This document shows, piece after piece, positions 30,040-38,625 of a stretch of 53,626 bases of DNA (position 1 is the stretch's first letter; every line of letters begins with the position of its first letter). The DNA comes from Marinomonas rhizomae. Lineage in GTDB: Bacteria; Pseudomonadota; Gammaproteobacteria; Pseudomonadales; Marinomonadaceae. The position numbers and the translations under genes were made by a program. Location of the stretch: the NCBI RefSeq assembly GCF_003315485.1, contig NZ_QNSE01000020.1:1-53626 (forward strand). The letters are read 5' to 3'. The notes below the pieces were generated by a model that had not been told where the DNA came from, searched no databases, and worked only from the letters and a program-made list of their open reading frames with translations.

Positions 30040-32778
30040 TTACAGCTTAGGCACAGCCAAAATCTCTACCATTTCATCCACTTTAAAATAACGACTAGCC
30101 ACTTCATTCACCCCGTCTAAAGTCGCACCTGCGTATTCATTGTTGCGGTCAATCCAAGATTCCATTGTCGTCCCTTCAGCCAGTTGTTTTGATAATAGAC
30201 CAAGAACCTTAATTTCGTTGTTTAAGGTTTGACGGCGACTATCCAATATCGTTGATTTGGCTAGATCCAACTCATATTGAGAAATACCAAAGTTCGCTAT
30301 TCGAGCAACTTCCTCTTTAACAGCATCGGCTAACCGCATACCTTGACCAGCGAAAAAGTCTCCTCGGATACTCACAAAAGCATAGTCGCCTTGAGTCGGT
30401 ACACGTATCGATGAGCGAATGTCATAGGAAAGTTGTTCTTGCTCACGCAATCGTCTACTCACACGAGACGCTAGTGGATGTCGACCGAGCACATGCTCGA
30501 TAATAAAAAGCTCGGCATCTTCTAGCGACTTACTATTTGCTGCAAAGTAAATGCGTCCATTGTAGTAACCAGAGTTCGAGCTCGACTTGAGAGACTGACG
30601 AATAGGCGTATGATCATTATGCATTATGACGATTGGCTCGTAGGTTGATCGACCCATCCAGTTGCCAAACAATACCTCTAGTGCTTCTTTTACTTCCTCA
30701 GAATCAAAATTTCCACTAATCGCCACCTCTCCATGCTGGGCACCATAATAGTCTCTATGAAATTGTTGTACCGTCTCTCGAGTTACCTTTTCAAGCTGCT
30801 GCTGCATCTCCTTTGGCTCTAGATGGCGTCTAACATCCTGTTGAGAATAGTGTTGTTCTGTATAGCGTCGCAACGCTCTATTTACGATATCTACAGGCTG
30901 AGTAACCGGAGTCATTAAGGCTTGCATTTGCTGTCTTTTAACCAGATCAAACTCTCTCTCAGTAAAAGATGGAACTTTTAACACCTCAGCAATCAAGCCT
31001 AGAACCTCTGTTAACTTACCAGGTGGGCTAGCAAAGCGAACACTTAACATTCCGCGCTTGGGCATAACATGAAAACCTGCGCCTAATTGATTCACTCTAT
31101 CTATCAGTTCTTGATAGCTGCGCTTATGTGTTCCTCTGATCAGCAAAGTGCCAACAAGGTCTGATACAGCTTGGGTTCCTTTCAAAGTGTCTGGGTTACC
31201 AAAACGTAGATTAAGATGTCCTCTAATAAGGTCTTTACTGTCTGGTAAGGGACGTAACGCCACTTTCATGCCATTGCTCAGCTTATCACGCAGAATGCTA
31301 CTTTCTATTGTTCTAATATAAGCATTAAACTCCTCAACATCTGGCATATCTAACTCTATCGCTGCTTTTTCACTAGCAGACATCCGTGAATACCTCTTTG
31401 TTGATGTTGCACTTCTGTCACTACTTAGCGGCTCATTAGCATTATCTGAAACACTATTCTCTTCCTGCTCTGCTAGCAAATAACCCACAACAGGCTTTTT
31501 ATCAGCCAATAGAGTCTCAACGTGAACTTGTAATTGTACTGGTGTGAGTTTCTCAACTTGATCATGGCGCTGAAAGTTGAGTAACCAATTACCCTGCACT
31601 GCGGCTTCAGAAAGTACGTCCGATAGGCTAGCAGCATCATTTAAGATCAAGTTTTTTAGTGGGTGTCTCATCGTCTGAATACGCGCTAATTCCTCCATCG
31701 GTATTGGTTGCTCTCGTAGCCGTTCTATTTGAGCGATAAGCTCTTGCTGAATAACCTGCGGCGATTGCCCTTGCCCTAACACTGACCCAATTATCACTTG
31801 CCCTCCTTGCCGAAAAAATTGGGGAATGACAAAAACGGATTGGGCTTTTCCTGAGACAACAAGTGATTGGTAAAGCCGTCCATGAGGTTCACCTGCTAAC
31901 ATTTCGGCAAGTACGATTAATGCGGTGTTACGCTCATCCTGACTAGGTGGTAACTCATAACTCAAGGCCAATATGTTCAGTCCCCCCTGCTGAACTTGAA
32001 TAGTACTGTCTGTATTTTTCGAAGGCGTATGTTTGATGTTATGGATGGCATGAGAAGAAGGCTTAATCTTCGCGAATCGATCATTCACGGATGAAAGAGC
32101 TTGATCTAAATCAAAACCACCAGTTAACACAAGTACGGCATTATTAGGGTGGTAATAGTCGGCATGAAATTGACGTAGATCTTGAAGCGTAATTGCTCGC
32201 AACTCATCATAGTTACCAAGAACGGGACGTCCGTACCCCTTTCCATCCCATGTTGCCGCAAGCAATTGTTGATTGAAGAAGCCTAATGGATCATTTTGTG
32301 CTCGAGCAATCTCTTGGCGAACCACTTCGACTTCGGCACTCATATCAGATTCTGAAAAAACAGGAACCACCATACGTTCTGCTTCAAGCTCCAACAAAAA
32401 ATCCAACTTACTATGATCGGCATTTAATCTAGCGGAATAGCGAGTTCGATCAAAACTGGTCGTTGCATTGAATTGAATACCTTGCTCTTGCAAACCTGCC
32501 AGAAGCTGCGGCCCTGTGCGCTGAGTTGTACCCTTAAACATCATGTGCTCAAGAAAATGCGCCGTACCAGAAGCGCCTTCAGGGTCAGCTAAACTGCCTG
32601 TCAAATAAACAAGGTCGGCATGAATGACTTTTTTTTCAGCATCGGGAGCAAATAAAATACTCATGCCATTTTCTAGTCGATATTCGCTAATCCCCTCCCA
32701 ACTTCTAATCAGTTCAGGTGAGGCTTTTGCTTGAGAAAAAAGAAAAACAAATAAAACAAACACTATATACCGCAACAT
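30040..32778 (-). CDS. Secreted M16 (pitrilysin-like) zinc metallopeptidase
   Basis: A 912-residue exported peptidase with a signal peptide (about 1-19, ending AKA/S) and two tandem M16 units. The first carries the inverted zinc motif HFLEH (His74, Glu77, His78) with the later acidic ligand expected in LLELEAERM; the second unit (from about 500) lacks the motif, as usual for the non-catalytic half. M16 enzymes degrade or trim peptides inside a closed chamber. AAGGA lies 7 bases before the ATG. It starts 20 bases after the C39 ABC transporter gene and is probably in that operon, where it could process or clear the exported peptide; it could also be a general periplasmic peptidase. Confidence 0.85.
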   Translation of the reverse strand: MLRYIVFVLFVFLFSQAKASPELIRSWEGISEYRLENGMSILFAPDAEKKVIHADLVYLTGSLADPEGASGTAHFLEHMMFKGTTQRTGPQLLAGLQEQGIQFNATTSFDRTRYSARLNADHSKLDFLLELEAERMVVPVFSESDMSAEVEVVRQEIARAQNDPLGFFNQQLLAATWDGKGYGRPVLGNYDELRAITLQDLRQFHADYYHPNNAVLVLTGGFDLDQALSSVNDRFAKIKPSSHAIHNIKHTPSKNTDSTIQVQQGGLNILALSYELPPSQDERNTALIVLAEMLAGEPHGRLYQSLVVSGKAQSVFVIPQFFRQGGQVIIGSVLGQGQSPQVIQQELIAQIERLREQPIPMEELARIQTMRHPLKNLILNDAASLSDVLSEAAVQGNWLLNFQRHDQVEKLTPVQLQVHVETLLADKKPVVGYLLAEQEENSVSDNANEPLSSDRSATSTKRYSRMSASEKAAIELDMPDVEEFNAYIRTIESSILRDKLSNGMKVALRPLPDSKDLIRGHLNLRFGNPDTLKGTQAVSDLVGTLLIRGTHKRSYQELIDRVNQLGAGFHVMPKRGMLSVRFASPPGKLTEVLGLIAEVLKVPSFTEREFDLVKRQQMQALMTPVTQPVDIVNRALRRYTEQHYSQQDVRRHLEPKEMQQQLEKVTRETVQQFHRDYYGAQHGEVAISGNFDSEEVKEALEVLFGNWMGRSTYEPIVIMHNDHTPIRQSLKSSSNSGYYNGRIYFAANSKSLEDAELFIIEHVLGRHPLASRVSRRLREQEQLSYDIRSSIRVPTQGDYAFVSIRGDFFAGQGMRLADAVKEEVARIANFGISQYELDLAKSTILDSRRQTLNNEIKVLGLLSKQLAEGTTMESWIDRNNEYAGATLDGVNEVASRYFKVDEMVEILAVPKL

Positions 32779-32798
32779 TAGCCTATCCTTATTAGCAA

Positions 32799-34883
32799 TT
32801 ATGCAACTTCGTCTGTGTCTAAACGAATGTCTTCCGTTATCTTTCCTTGTTCGAAATGAATTATTCGAGAAACCATAGCAACCGTTTCTCTACGATGGGC
32901 AATAACGACTCGTGTCATGGACAATGACTGTAAGTTACTCACAACATGCTGCTCGCCATGCAAATCTAAATGACTGGTCGCTTCATCCAGTGCCAAAATG
33001 CTTGGCTGTTTATACAATGCTCTCGCTAATAACATCCGCTGCTTTTGTCCACCGGATAAACCACTCCCCATTTCAGCTACCAAAGTCTGATAACCCATCG
33101 GCATGTTTGTGATAGCTTTATGAATGTTGGCTTGCTGCGCAGCTTTTTCAATCCTCTCTTGTGTTGCACCAGCCTCGAAACACGCTATATTCTCAGCAAG
33201 AGAACCAGCCATAAGCTGATCATCCTGCATCACTACACCAACTATGTTCCTTAAAGCCGTTGGTCCCAGCTGACGAATCGAAATATCACCAATACGAATA
33301 TCACCCTCGGTTGGCTCTAACAGCCCTAACATGAGCTTAAATAAAGTAGACTTACCACAACCAGAACGGCCAACTAAGGCAACCGCATCACCAGCATCAA
33401 TTGTGAAGGATAGATCTTTAATGACCCAACGCTCGCCATCAGCATATCGAAAGGACACATTTTTAAACTCGATACGTGGTTCTATCCTGCTGAGGTCCGT
33501 TTCGATTGCAATATCTGACTCTGGTGTTTCAAGAGCAATATCAGCCAAGCGCTCTCCATGCAAAGATAGCATTTTGATTTCAATCCCTAGGTCAATCAGC
33601 TTGCTTGCGCGAGTAGTAAACTGACTTTTGTAAGCAAGGAACGCCAACAACATCCCTAACGTTAGGGTGTTACCTAAAACCGCAACTCCACCGACGTACA
33701 GAAGCAACATTCCCTCTAAACCAAAAATCAAAGTATTGCAGCCACCAAATACCAACAACATTTTTTGGGTTCTAAGATCTCGATTCTGCACATCGGTCAG
33801 TAAGTTTTGCCAAGTAGCCAATCGTAAGGGTGTTGAATTGAAGAGTTTCAGAGGCTGGACAGCACGAATAGTTTCTAAAAAATACGCATTTTCTCTTGTC
33901 GCTAAAACGATACGTTCTTCCATCGCATTTCGTAAGGGTACATAAAAAGCCCAACGAAGAAGCACATATAACGCAACCGCAGTCAGAACGATAACAGTCA
34001 ACATTTTACTATAGAGTGTCATCAGTGTGAGCGTGATCAAGGCAACCAATGCATCAAGCAAGATAGTCACAGCACCATTTGTAATAACGGCACGAATAGC
34101 ATCTAAGGATTGAAAGCGGGCCGTAATATCACCCAAATGCCGTTTTTCAAAAAAAGACCAAGATAGTCTCAATAAATGGTGAAAGAAATTGCTGGTCCAT
34201 TGCAGCGTCAGCTGTTGGTTTAGCCTGAGCCCCATCCATCCCCTTGCCATACGCAAGACAAAGTCAATCACCAACAAAAGGCAACCACCGATGACAACTA
34301 ACAACAATAAATCATAATCAGCCGAAACCAAGGCATGATCCACAACCCATTGCATAACTTGTGGCGATAACAGAGCAACAACTTCTAAAGCCAAAGCAAG
34401 CATAAGGATATTTACCAGAGCCCGTTTTAAACCAAGAACATGTCCAGTTAATTCGCGAAGTCGTAAACGAGGCTTCTTTTCTGCAGACTGGAATCTTGAA
34501 TTTGGCGTCAGTTCTAAAGCAACCCCAGTAAAAAAACGAGAGACCTCGTCCATTGTTAATGTTCTTCGTCCCGCTGCTGGGTCCAGAATCGTCACCTTCT
34601 GCGTCCCTACCTTTTCTAGCACAACAAAGTGATTCAAGCTCCAGTGGAGGATGCAAGGCAGACGAAGTTGCTTCAATTCATCTAATTCCAACCGAACTGG
34701 ACGACTGGAAAAATCTAATGACTGCGCATAATTAAGGATTTGTGGAAGATTAGTACCTTTAATTGAGATAGAAAAGCGTCGCCGTAAGGTTGGAAGATCT
34801 AAGTGCGAGCCATAGGCACTGGCAAGCATAGCAAGACAAGCAAGTCCACATTCATGGCTTTCTGATTGAAGAATAACTTTCAT
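32799..34883 (-). CDS. C39-peptidase-containing ABC transporter (bacteriocin/RiPP exporter)
   Basis: A 694-residue PCAT-type exporter that cleaves a double-glycine leader and pumps out the mature peptide. The N-terminal C39 peptidase has Cys12 (SHECGLACL), His85 (WSLNHFVVL) and Asp101 (LDPAAG). About six membrane helices lie between 150 and 430, and the ABC domain has Walker A GRSGCGKST 505-513, signature LSGGQ 609-613 and Walker B ILALDE ending at Glu634. It begins four bases after the JmjC gene. With the HlyD gene upstream it should form a three-part exporter; no outer-membrane TolC is encoded here. Confidence 0.94.
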   Translation of the reverse strand: MKVILQSESHECGLACLAMLASAYGSHLDLPTLRRRFSISIKGTNLPQILNYAQSLDFSSRPVRLELDELKQLRLPCILHWSLNHFVVLEKVGTQKVTILDPAAGRRTLTMDEVSRFFTGVALELTPNSRFQSAEKKPRLRLRELTGHVLGLKRALVNILMLALALEVVALLSPQVMQWVVDHALVSADYDLLLLVVIGGCLLLVIDFVLRMARGWMGLRLNQQLTLQWTSNFFHHLLRLSWSFFEKRHLGDITARFQSLDAIRAVITNGAVTILLDALVALITLTLMTLYSKMLTVIVLTAVALYVLLRWAFYVPLRNAMEERIVLATRENAYFLETIRAVQPLKLFNSTPLRLATWQNLLTDVQNRDLRTQKMLLVFGGCNTLIFGLEGMLLLYVGGVAVLGNTLTLGMLLAFLAYKSQFTTRASKLIDLGIEIKMLSLHGERLADIALETPESDIAIETDLSRIEPRIEFKNVSFRYADGERWVIKDLSFTIDAGDAVALVGRSGCGKSTLFKLMLGLLEPTEGDIRIGDISIRQLGPTALRNIVGVVMQDDQLMAGSLAENIACFEAGATQERIEKAAQQANIHKAITNMPMGYQTLVAEMGSGLSGGQKQRMLLARALYKQPSILALDEATSHLDLHGEQHVVSNLQSLSMTRVVIAHRRETVAMVSRIIHFEQGKITEDIRLDTDEVA

Positions 34884-34887
34884 TTCA

Positions 34888-36063
34888 TCAAACCATCTTC
34901 AGGGTAACATTATTCTCTTCCGAACCAATGACCACACTGTCAGAAACTGAAATCAACTCTAGAATATCATTCAATGCAAGTTGAAATAATAGCTCGTGAA
35001 GTTTATTTCTAGGATAGTTTGAGAACACAGTTAGAACATCGCTGACGGTACAAGCCTGATGCTTATTTATATAGTTAATAAGCTTCTGACTAATCTCATC
35101 TAAGTTTATTTTGTTACCATTAACTATCAAAAAGTTATTAGAAAACGGATAGAGTAAATTCACATTAAGTCTAATTCTTTGAGTCATTTCCAATTGACTT
35201 ATCTTTCCATTGGCAAGAGTACCAAGTGATATTGGCGAATCAACTCTATGTTGTCCTATATAATCTGCCATAAACTGCTCATAAGTCGCCTCATCAGACA
35301 TTAGTGAAGCAAACTCTTTTCCGAATCGATCTAATGATTCTTTACTTTCTTGGAATCCATGTAAATTATGGCGGCCATCCACTATATTAGGAGCCTTCTG
35401 AACAAGCCAACGGATATAATCAAAGCCAGTTGGCGCAAAGCTTCCAACAGCCAAATGAAATGTTTCTTCTCCCATAGGAATTGGATTATGCCACCAACCA
35501 CGCGGTACATATAGAATATCGCCTTCTTCAAGTACGACATCTAAATAAACCTCTTCTGGTTCCTCAGCATCGGGCATATCTTTCGTTTGCTGCATGTACA
35601 AAGGGAGTTTGAAGGTTGGTTCTTTTAAAATCCAACGCTTACGGCCTTTTAACTGAACTGCAAAAACGTCACGAGTATCCCAATGGCAGCGATAAGAAGG
35701 CTTAGCACTAAATGCAGCATAACCACTCGTAATGACCTGTGCTTGAGCGAAATTAGCTATTTGTCGAGAAATATTGCTAACAAAGGGCTCATTACGGATA
35801 CGATTATAAACTAGGGTTGCACCTTTACGCATATAATCATAAATAATAGGTTTTATATAACGATACTCCACTCTTCCTACATTGACATATGACTCTAAAT
35901 ACTTTGACTTTGGTACCTCATGACCATTCATCAATTTGAAACTAGGATCGGATGCGTCTGCCCTCTCATATATTTCACTAATATCTTTCCAAGACAACTC
36001 AATATCAGATACGATATTTAAAAAAAAAAGGTTTTTTATAAATATGGTTAGAAAAAAAATCAT
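34888..36063 (-). CDS. JmjC/cupin Fe(II)/2-oxoglutarate oxygenase, putative peptide-modifying enzyme
   Basis: A 391-residue protein with a JmjC-type double-stranded beta-helix resembling the ribosomal oxygenase RoxA/YcfD. The iron ligands HxD...H are present as His127 and Asp129 (CHWDTRD) and His192 (PRGWWHNP), with KGRKRW between, as in that family. About 150 C-terminal residues look like a helical and winged-helix-like region (CTVSDVLTVFSNYPRNKLHELL). Such enzymes hydroxylate side chains. Sandwiched between precursor genes and the leader-cleaving exporter, it probably modifies the exported peptide. The ATG has a poor ribosome site and the first 20 residues are unusually hydrophobic, so the true start is uncertain. 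Confidence 0.82.
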   Translation of the reverse strand: MIFFLTIFIKNLFFLNIVSDIELSWKDISEIYERADASDPSFKLMNGHEVPKSKYLESYVNVGRVEYRYIKPIIYDYMRKGATLVYNRIRNEPFVSNISRQIANFAQAQVITSGYAAFSAKPSYRCHWDTRDVFAVQLKGRKRWILKEPTFKLPLYMQQTKDMPDAEEPEEVYLDVVLEEGDILYVPRGWWHNPIPMGEETFHLAVGSFAPTGFDYIRWLVQKAPNIVDGRHNLHGFQESKESLDRFGKEFASLMSDEATYEQFMADYIGQHRVDSPISLGTLANGKISQLEMTQRIRLNVNLLYPFSNNFLIVNGNKINLDEISQKLINYINKHQACTVSDVLTVFSNYPRNKLHELLFQLALNDILELISVSDSVVIGSEENNVTLKMV

Positions 36064-36118
36064 CCCTATAAGTATCGAACAAAATCAAAATCCTTTTAAG
36101 ATCAACAATAAAATAACA

Positions 36119-36360
36119 CTAATTATAGTTTGTACCATCCGAACAATAATCAGAGCCATCGGCTGCATTTCCTGCAGCCCCTCCAGTAATAGAAGACAAC
36201 ACTGTCGTCCTAAGAATATGGAGGGATAAGGGGCCTAGCAAAGCAGCAGTTCCACCAACAACTGCAGCTGTCGTAGCTCCTTACACTGTTGGCTAATTAC
36301 CTTGAGTTGAATTAACTATTAGTTAGATAATCGACATCAGCTACTACTGCTTTAACTGCC
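36119..36360 (-). pseudogene. Decayed second precursor peptide gene
   Basis: On the minus strand this stretch translates, with two stop codons in its first part, into a relative of the precursor at 36518-36829. The clearest match is its end: LRTTVLSSITGGAAGN followed by ADGSDYCSDGTNY, against LRTSVLSSTGGAVAGN and DGSNYCSSDGTSY. The start and double-glycine leader are missing. The C-terminal motif is the best preserved part. Confidence 0.75.
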
Positions 36361-36441
36361 ACTACAATAAAAAACAAAGAAACTAGTAAAAGATAAAATG
36401 ATACCTCCTACGACACCACCAAGAATTACCTTGAAAACCAT
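36352..36441 (-). CDS. Possible 29-residue hydrophobic peptide
   Basis: A short frame, MVFKVILGGVVGGIILSF and on to FYCSGS, that is almost entirely one membrane helix. It lies just upstream of the decayed precursor and resembles the startless frame at 36854-36945 that precedes the intact precursor. It could be a self-immunity or helper peptide or a remnant fused by deletion. No clear ribosome site precedes its ATG, so translation is doubtful. Confidence 0.3.
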   Translation of the reverse strand: MVFKVILGGVVGGIILSFTSFFVFYCSGS

Positions 36442-36517
36442 TATAAAAAAATCATATGACTTATTTTTCAAAGCGAACTACCTTTAGAAAATTTAATGCA
36501 TTGAATTCTTCATATAT

Positions 36518-36829
36518 TTAGTAGCTTGTACCATCGCTAGAACAATAATTCGAGCCATCCATAGAGTCCAAAACATTTCCCGCTACCGCTCCACCAGTAG
36601 AAGAAAGTACAGAAGTTCTTAGAGAGCTCGCCCCGCCTCCTGATAAAGCCCCAACTGAAAAAGATGTAATAAGGCCTTTTTGTGTTATCTCTTGACCTTG
36701 AATTGCATTAGTTATGGTATAACCCAAAGCACTCGACACACCACCTACAGCCATTTTTATAGGAACCGTAACTAATGGACTAACACCTCCGCCAACACAC
36801 TCTAACTCAGCTATATTAAGCTCTCTCAT
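36518..36829 (-). CDS. Double-glycine leader precursor peptide (class II microcin/RiPP-like)
   Basis: A 103-residue precursor. The leader MRELNIAELECVGGG fits the MREL-x3-EL-x2-V-x-GG pattern recognised by C39 peptidases, predicting cleavage after Gly14 or Gly15. The remaining ~88 residues are rich in Gly, Ser, Ala and Val with repeated GG and GxxxG-like stretches, as in membrane-active microcins. The tail is distinctive, DGSNYCSSDGTSY, with a single Cys in the mature part. A GGGGG ribosome site sits 5 bases before the ATG. It lies between a LuxR-type regulator and the JmjC enzyme/exporter operon. No close family was recognised; bacteriocin function is inferred. Confidence 0.8.
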   Translation of the reverse strand: MRELNIAELECVGGGVSPLVTVPIKMAVGGVSSALGYTITNAIQGQEITQKGLITSFSVGALSGGGASSLRTSVLSSTGGAVAGNVLDSMDGSNYCSSDGTSY

Positions 36830-36853
36830 TTATCCCCCTATCAAGAAAAACAT

Positions 36854-36945
36854 TTATAAAAAATCTAAAAAATCAACAATGAGACTTCCTAAGACTCCAC
36901 TAATCACACCTACAAAAATAATTTTTAATAAAACCTTTAAAACCG
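36854..36945 (-). pseudogene. Startless hydrophobic peptide frame upstream of the precursor
   Basis: The minus strand here is open (VLLKIIFVGVISGVLGSLIV and then DFLDFL) up to a stop 24 bases before the precursor ATG, but it has no ATG, GTG or TTG before the hydrophobic core. It resembles the 29-residue frame at 36352-36441. Either a remnant or a peptide using a rare start. Confidence 0.3.
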
Positions 36946-37041
36946 ATTTAAAAGTTTTTTTTTAATTTCCAAAGCTGACTCCAAAATAAGAATCTATATT
37001 TTCGTAAAAATATCGCGAACACTATTCATAAAAAATGTATT

Positions 37042-37082
37042 ATTATAGATATAAAGTTAAGATATAATCCTACAGATGTAGG
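37042..37082 (-). promoter_or_regulatory. Candidate promoter and LuxR-type operator for the precursor
   Basis: The palindrome CCTACAGATGTAGG (37069-37082) lies just after the stop of the LuxR-type gene. On the minus strand a TATAAT (37042-37047) follows, placing the palindrome centre about 40 bases ahead of the expected start point, the usual position for a LuxR-type activator. The leader to the precursor would be about 205 bases. Confidence 0.5.
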
Positions 37083-37085
37083 GTT

Positions 37086-37289
37086 TTAAAATTCACCACT
37101 TTCCATACTTTCAAAGTAATAAGCTGATACCAGCCGCTGTCTAGATGAAACCTGCTTCTTTCGAAGCAATGAGGAGACATGGTCCCTAACTGTGAAATGA
37201 CTGATATTAAGCTCAGCAGCAATTTTTTTGTTGCTCTTCCCCTCTGCCAGAACTCGTAGAACTTCCTGTTCTCGATTTGTTAATCTCAT
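37086..37289 (-). CDS. Stand-alone LuxR/GerE-type DNA-binding regulator
   Basis: A 67-residue protein consisting only of a LuxR (GerE) helix-turn-helix: LTNREQEVLRVLAEGKSNKKIAAEL, then the recognition helix region HFTVRDHVSSLLRK. No receiver or ligand domain is present. I start at the ATG at 37289, which has AAAGG 9 bases before it and avoids overlap with the HlyD gene; an upstream in-frame start would add 22 residues. It sits between the HlyD gene and the precursor, ahead of a palindrome it may bind. Confidence 0.85.
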   Translation of the reverse strand: MRLTNREQEVLRVLAEGKSNKKIAAELNISHFTVRDHVSSLLRKKQVSSRQRLVSAYYFESMESGEF

Positions 37290-37312
37290 AGTGTTAACCT
37301 TTTTTGTCTTAA

Positions 37313-38602
37313 CTATATTTTTCGTACTATTGAATAAATAGGATCGAGTATCCACTCGTAGAATCTACGTGTGTCCTGTTGAACATCCGCTTCAAGCTGC
37401 ATACTGGGGAGTAACGGTTGAGAATCGCCATGATGTTGGGAGTTTATTGCCATAGTAACTTTATAAAAGTTCTGCGCTTGATTTTGCGTGGCTAGAGTAT
37501 TCTGTAGAATACTAGCAATGTGTGTGGGGAGTTCTTGGAGTGAATATGGACTGCTGGCAATATTCATAATACGTCCTTGCGCCATGCCAAATTTCTGATA
37601 TGGATAGGCTGTGTAACGGAGCGAAACATTTTGATCAATGGCTATAAAACCCACTTGACTGGGAGTGATGTATAGGTCAGCTTGCAGCTTACTATTCTGA
37701 GGCACTAGACTAGCCATTAGAGTATTGATCATGACTTGCTGACCTGCTTGAATACTTAAACCTGTTACTTTTCCACTAAAAGGCGCTTGTATTATTTGCT
37801 TTGAGCGCACAGTGTTCTCAGCTATTTCCTGCTGTAATAACGCTAATCTTTGTTCAGCGTCCGTCATCTGACGTTGATATTGCTCTTCTTGATCTTGGCG
37901 TTGAGCGATTAACTCTAAACGATTATTTTCTAAGCTACTTTGGCTACGTATGAGAGATTGCTTCTGACTAGCTAAAACTAATAACTCTGCTTCTGCATTT
38001 TGTAATTCAAATTCAGCAACATGCCTTTGATCATGTAGGACTCGCAAACGGTTAAGACTCTTTTCTGCTAGCCCCTCTCTTCGCTCTAACAAATCAATTT
38101 CAACGTCAAATTGCGATTTTTCCAATTCCATCGAAGAAAGGCGAAGTGCGAGTAGTTTTTTCTGGCGAGCAAATCTGACTTTGGCCTGTTCTTTGTCTTG
38201 TTTTATTAAAGACTCTCGCAGTGCCAGCGTTTCCGCTAAAAGGTTTTGTAATTCACCGATACTGGAAACTCGCTCATCAGAGACTGTGAATAAGGGATCA
38301 CCAGCGTTAACAAACTGACCTTCTCTGACCTTTACCTCTTCGACTTGGCCCTGTACTGGAGCTAGAATTCTAAGCACCCCCTGACTTGGAGCTAGAATAC
38401 CCGGAGCCCTCACCTTTTGAGTATGAATACCAAAGAATACAAACGCTATTACAAGAATAACGAGCAAAACTGCAACGAGTACAACCCATACATAGTTTGC
38501 AGGCTGATGAATAAGCACTTGCCCCATATGAGAGCGCTGCTCCTCATGTAAGACTTCTTGCCTAAATAGAGAAGAGTTTGGTTGGCGATTTGTTTTATCC
38601 AT
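37313..38602 (-). CDS. HlyD/CvaA-type membrane fusion protein
   Basis: Periplasmic adaptor of a bacteriocin exporter, 429 residues. One N-terminal membrane helix (38-58) is followed by a lipoyl/barrel-sandwich half (GILAPSQGVLRILAPVQGQVEEV), a long coiled-coil hairpin (about 115-275, rich in Gln/Glu/Leu), the second lipoyl half (IIQAPFSGKVTGLSIQAGQ) and a beta-barrel domain. It should bridge the C39 ABC transporter at 32.8-34.9 kb to a TolC-type channel encoded elsewhere. First gene of the leftward island; no strong ribosome site before its ATG. Confidence 0.92.
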   Translation of the reverse strand: MDKTNRQPNSSLFRQEVLHEEQRSHMGQVLIHQPANYVWVVLVAVLLVILVIAFVFFGIHTQKVRAPGILAPSQGVLRILAPVQGQVEEVKVREGQFVNAGDPLFTVSDERVSSIGELQNLLAETLALRESLIKQDKEQAKVRFARQKKLLALRLSSMELEKSQFDVEIDLLERREGLAEKSLNRLRVLHDQRHVAEFELQNAEAELLVLASQKQSLIRSQSSLENNRLELIAQRQDQEEQYQRQMTDAEQRLALLQQEIAENTVRSKQIIQAPFSGKVTGLSIQAGQQVMINTLMASLVPQNSKLQADLYITPSQVGFIAIDQNVSLRYTAYPYQKFGMAQGRIMNIASSPYSLQELPTHIASILQNTLATQNQAQNFYKVTMAINSQHHGDSQPLLPSMQLEADVQQDTRRFYEWILDPIYSIVRKI

Positions 38603-38625
38603 AAATACAATTTACTAATGACATC

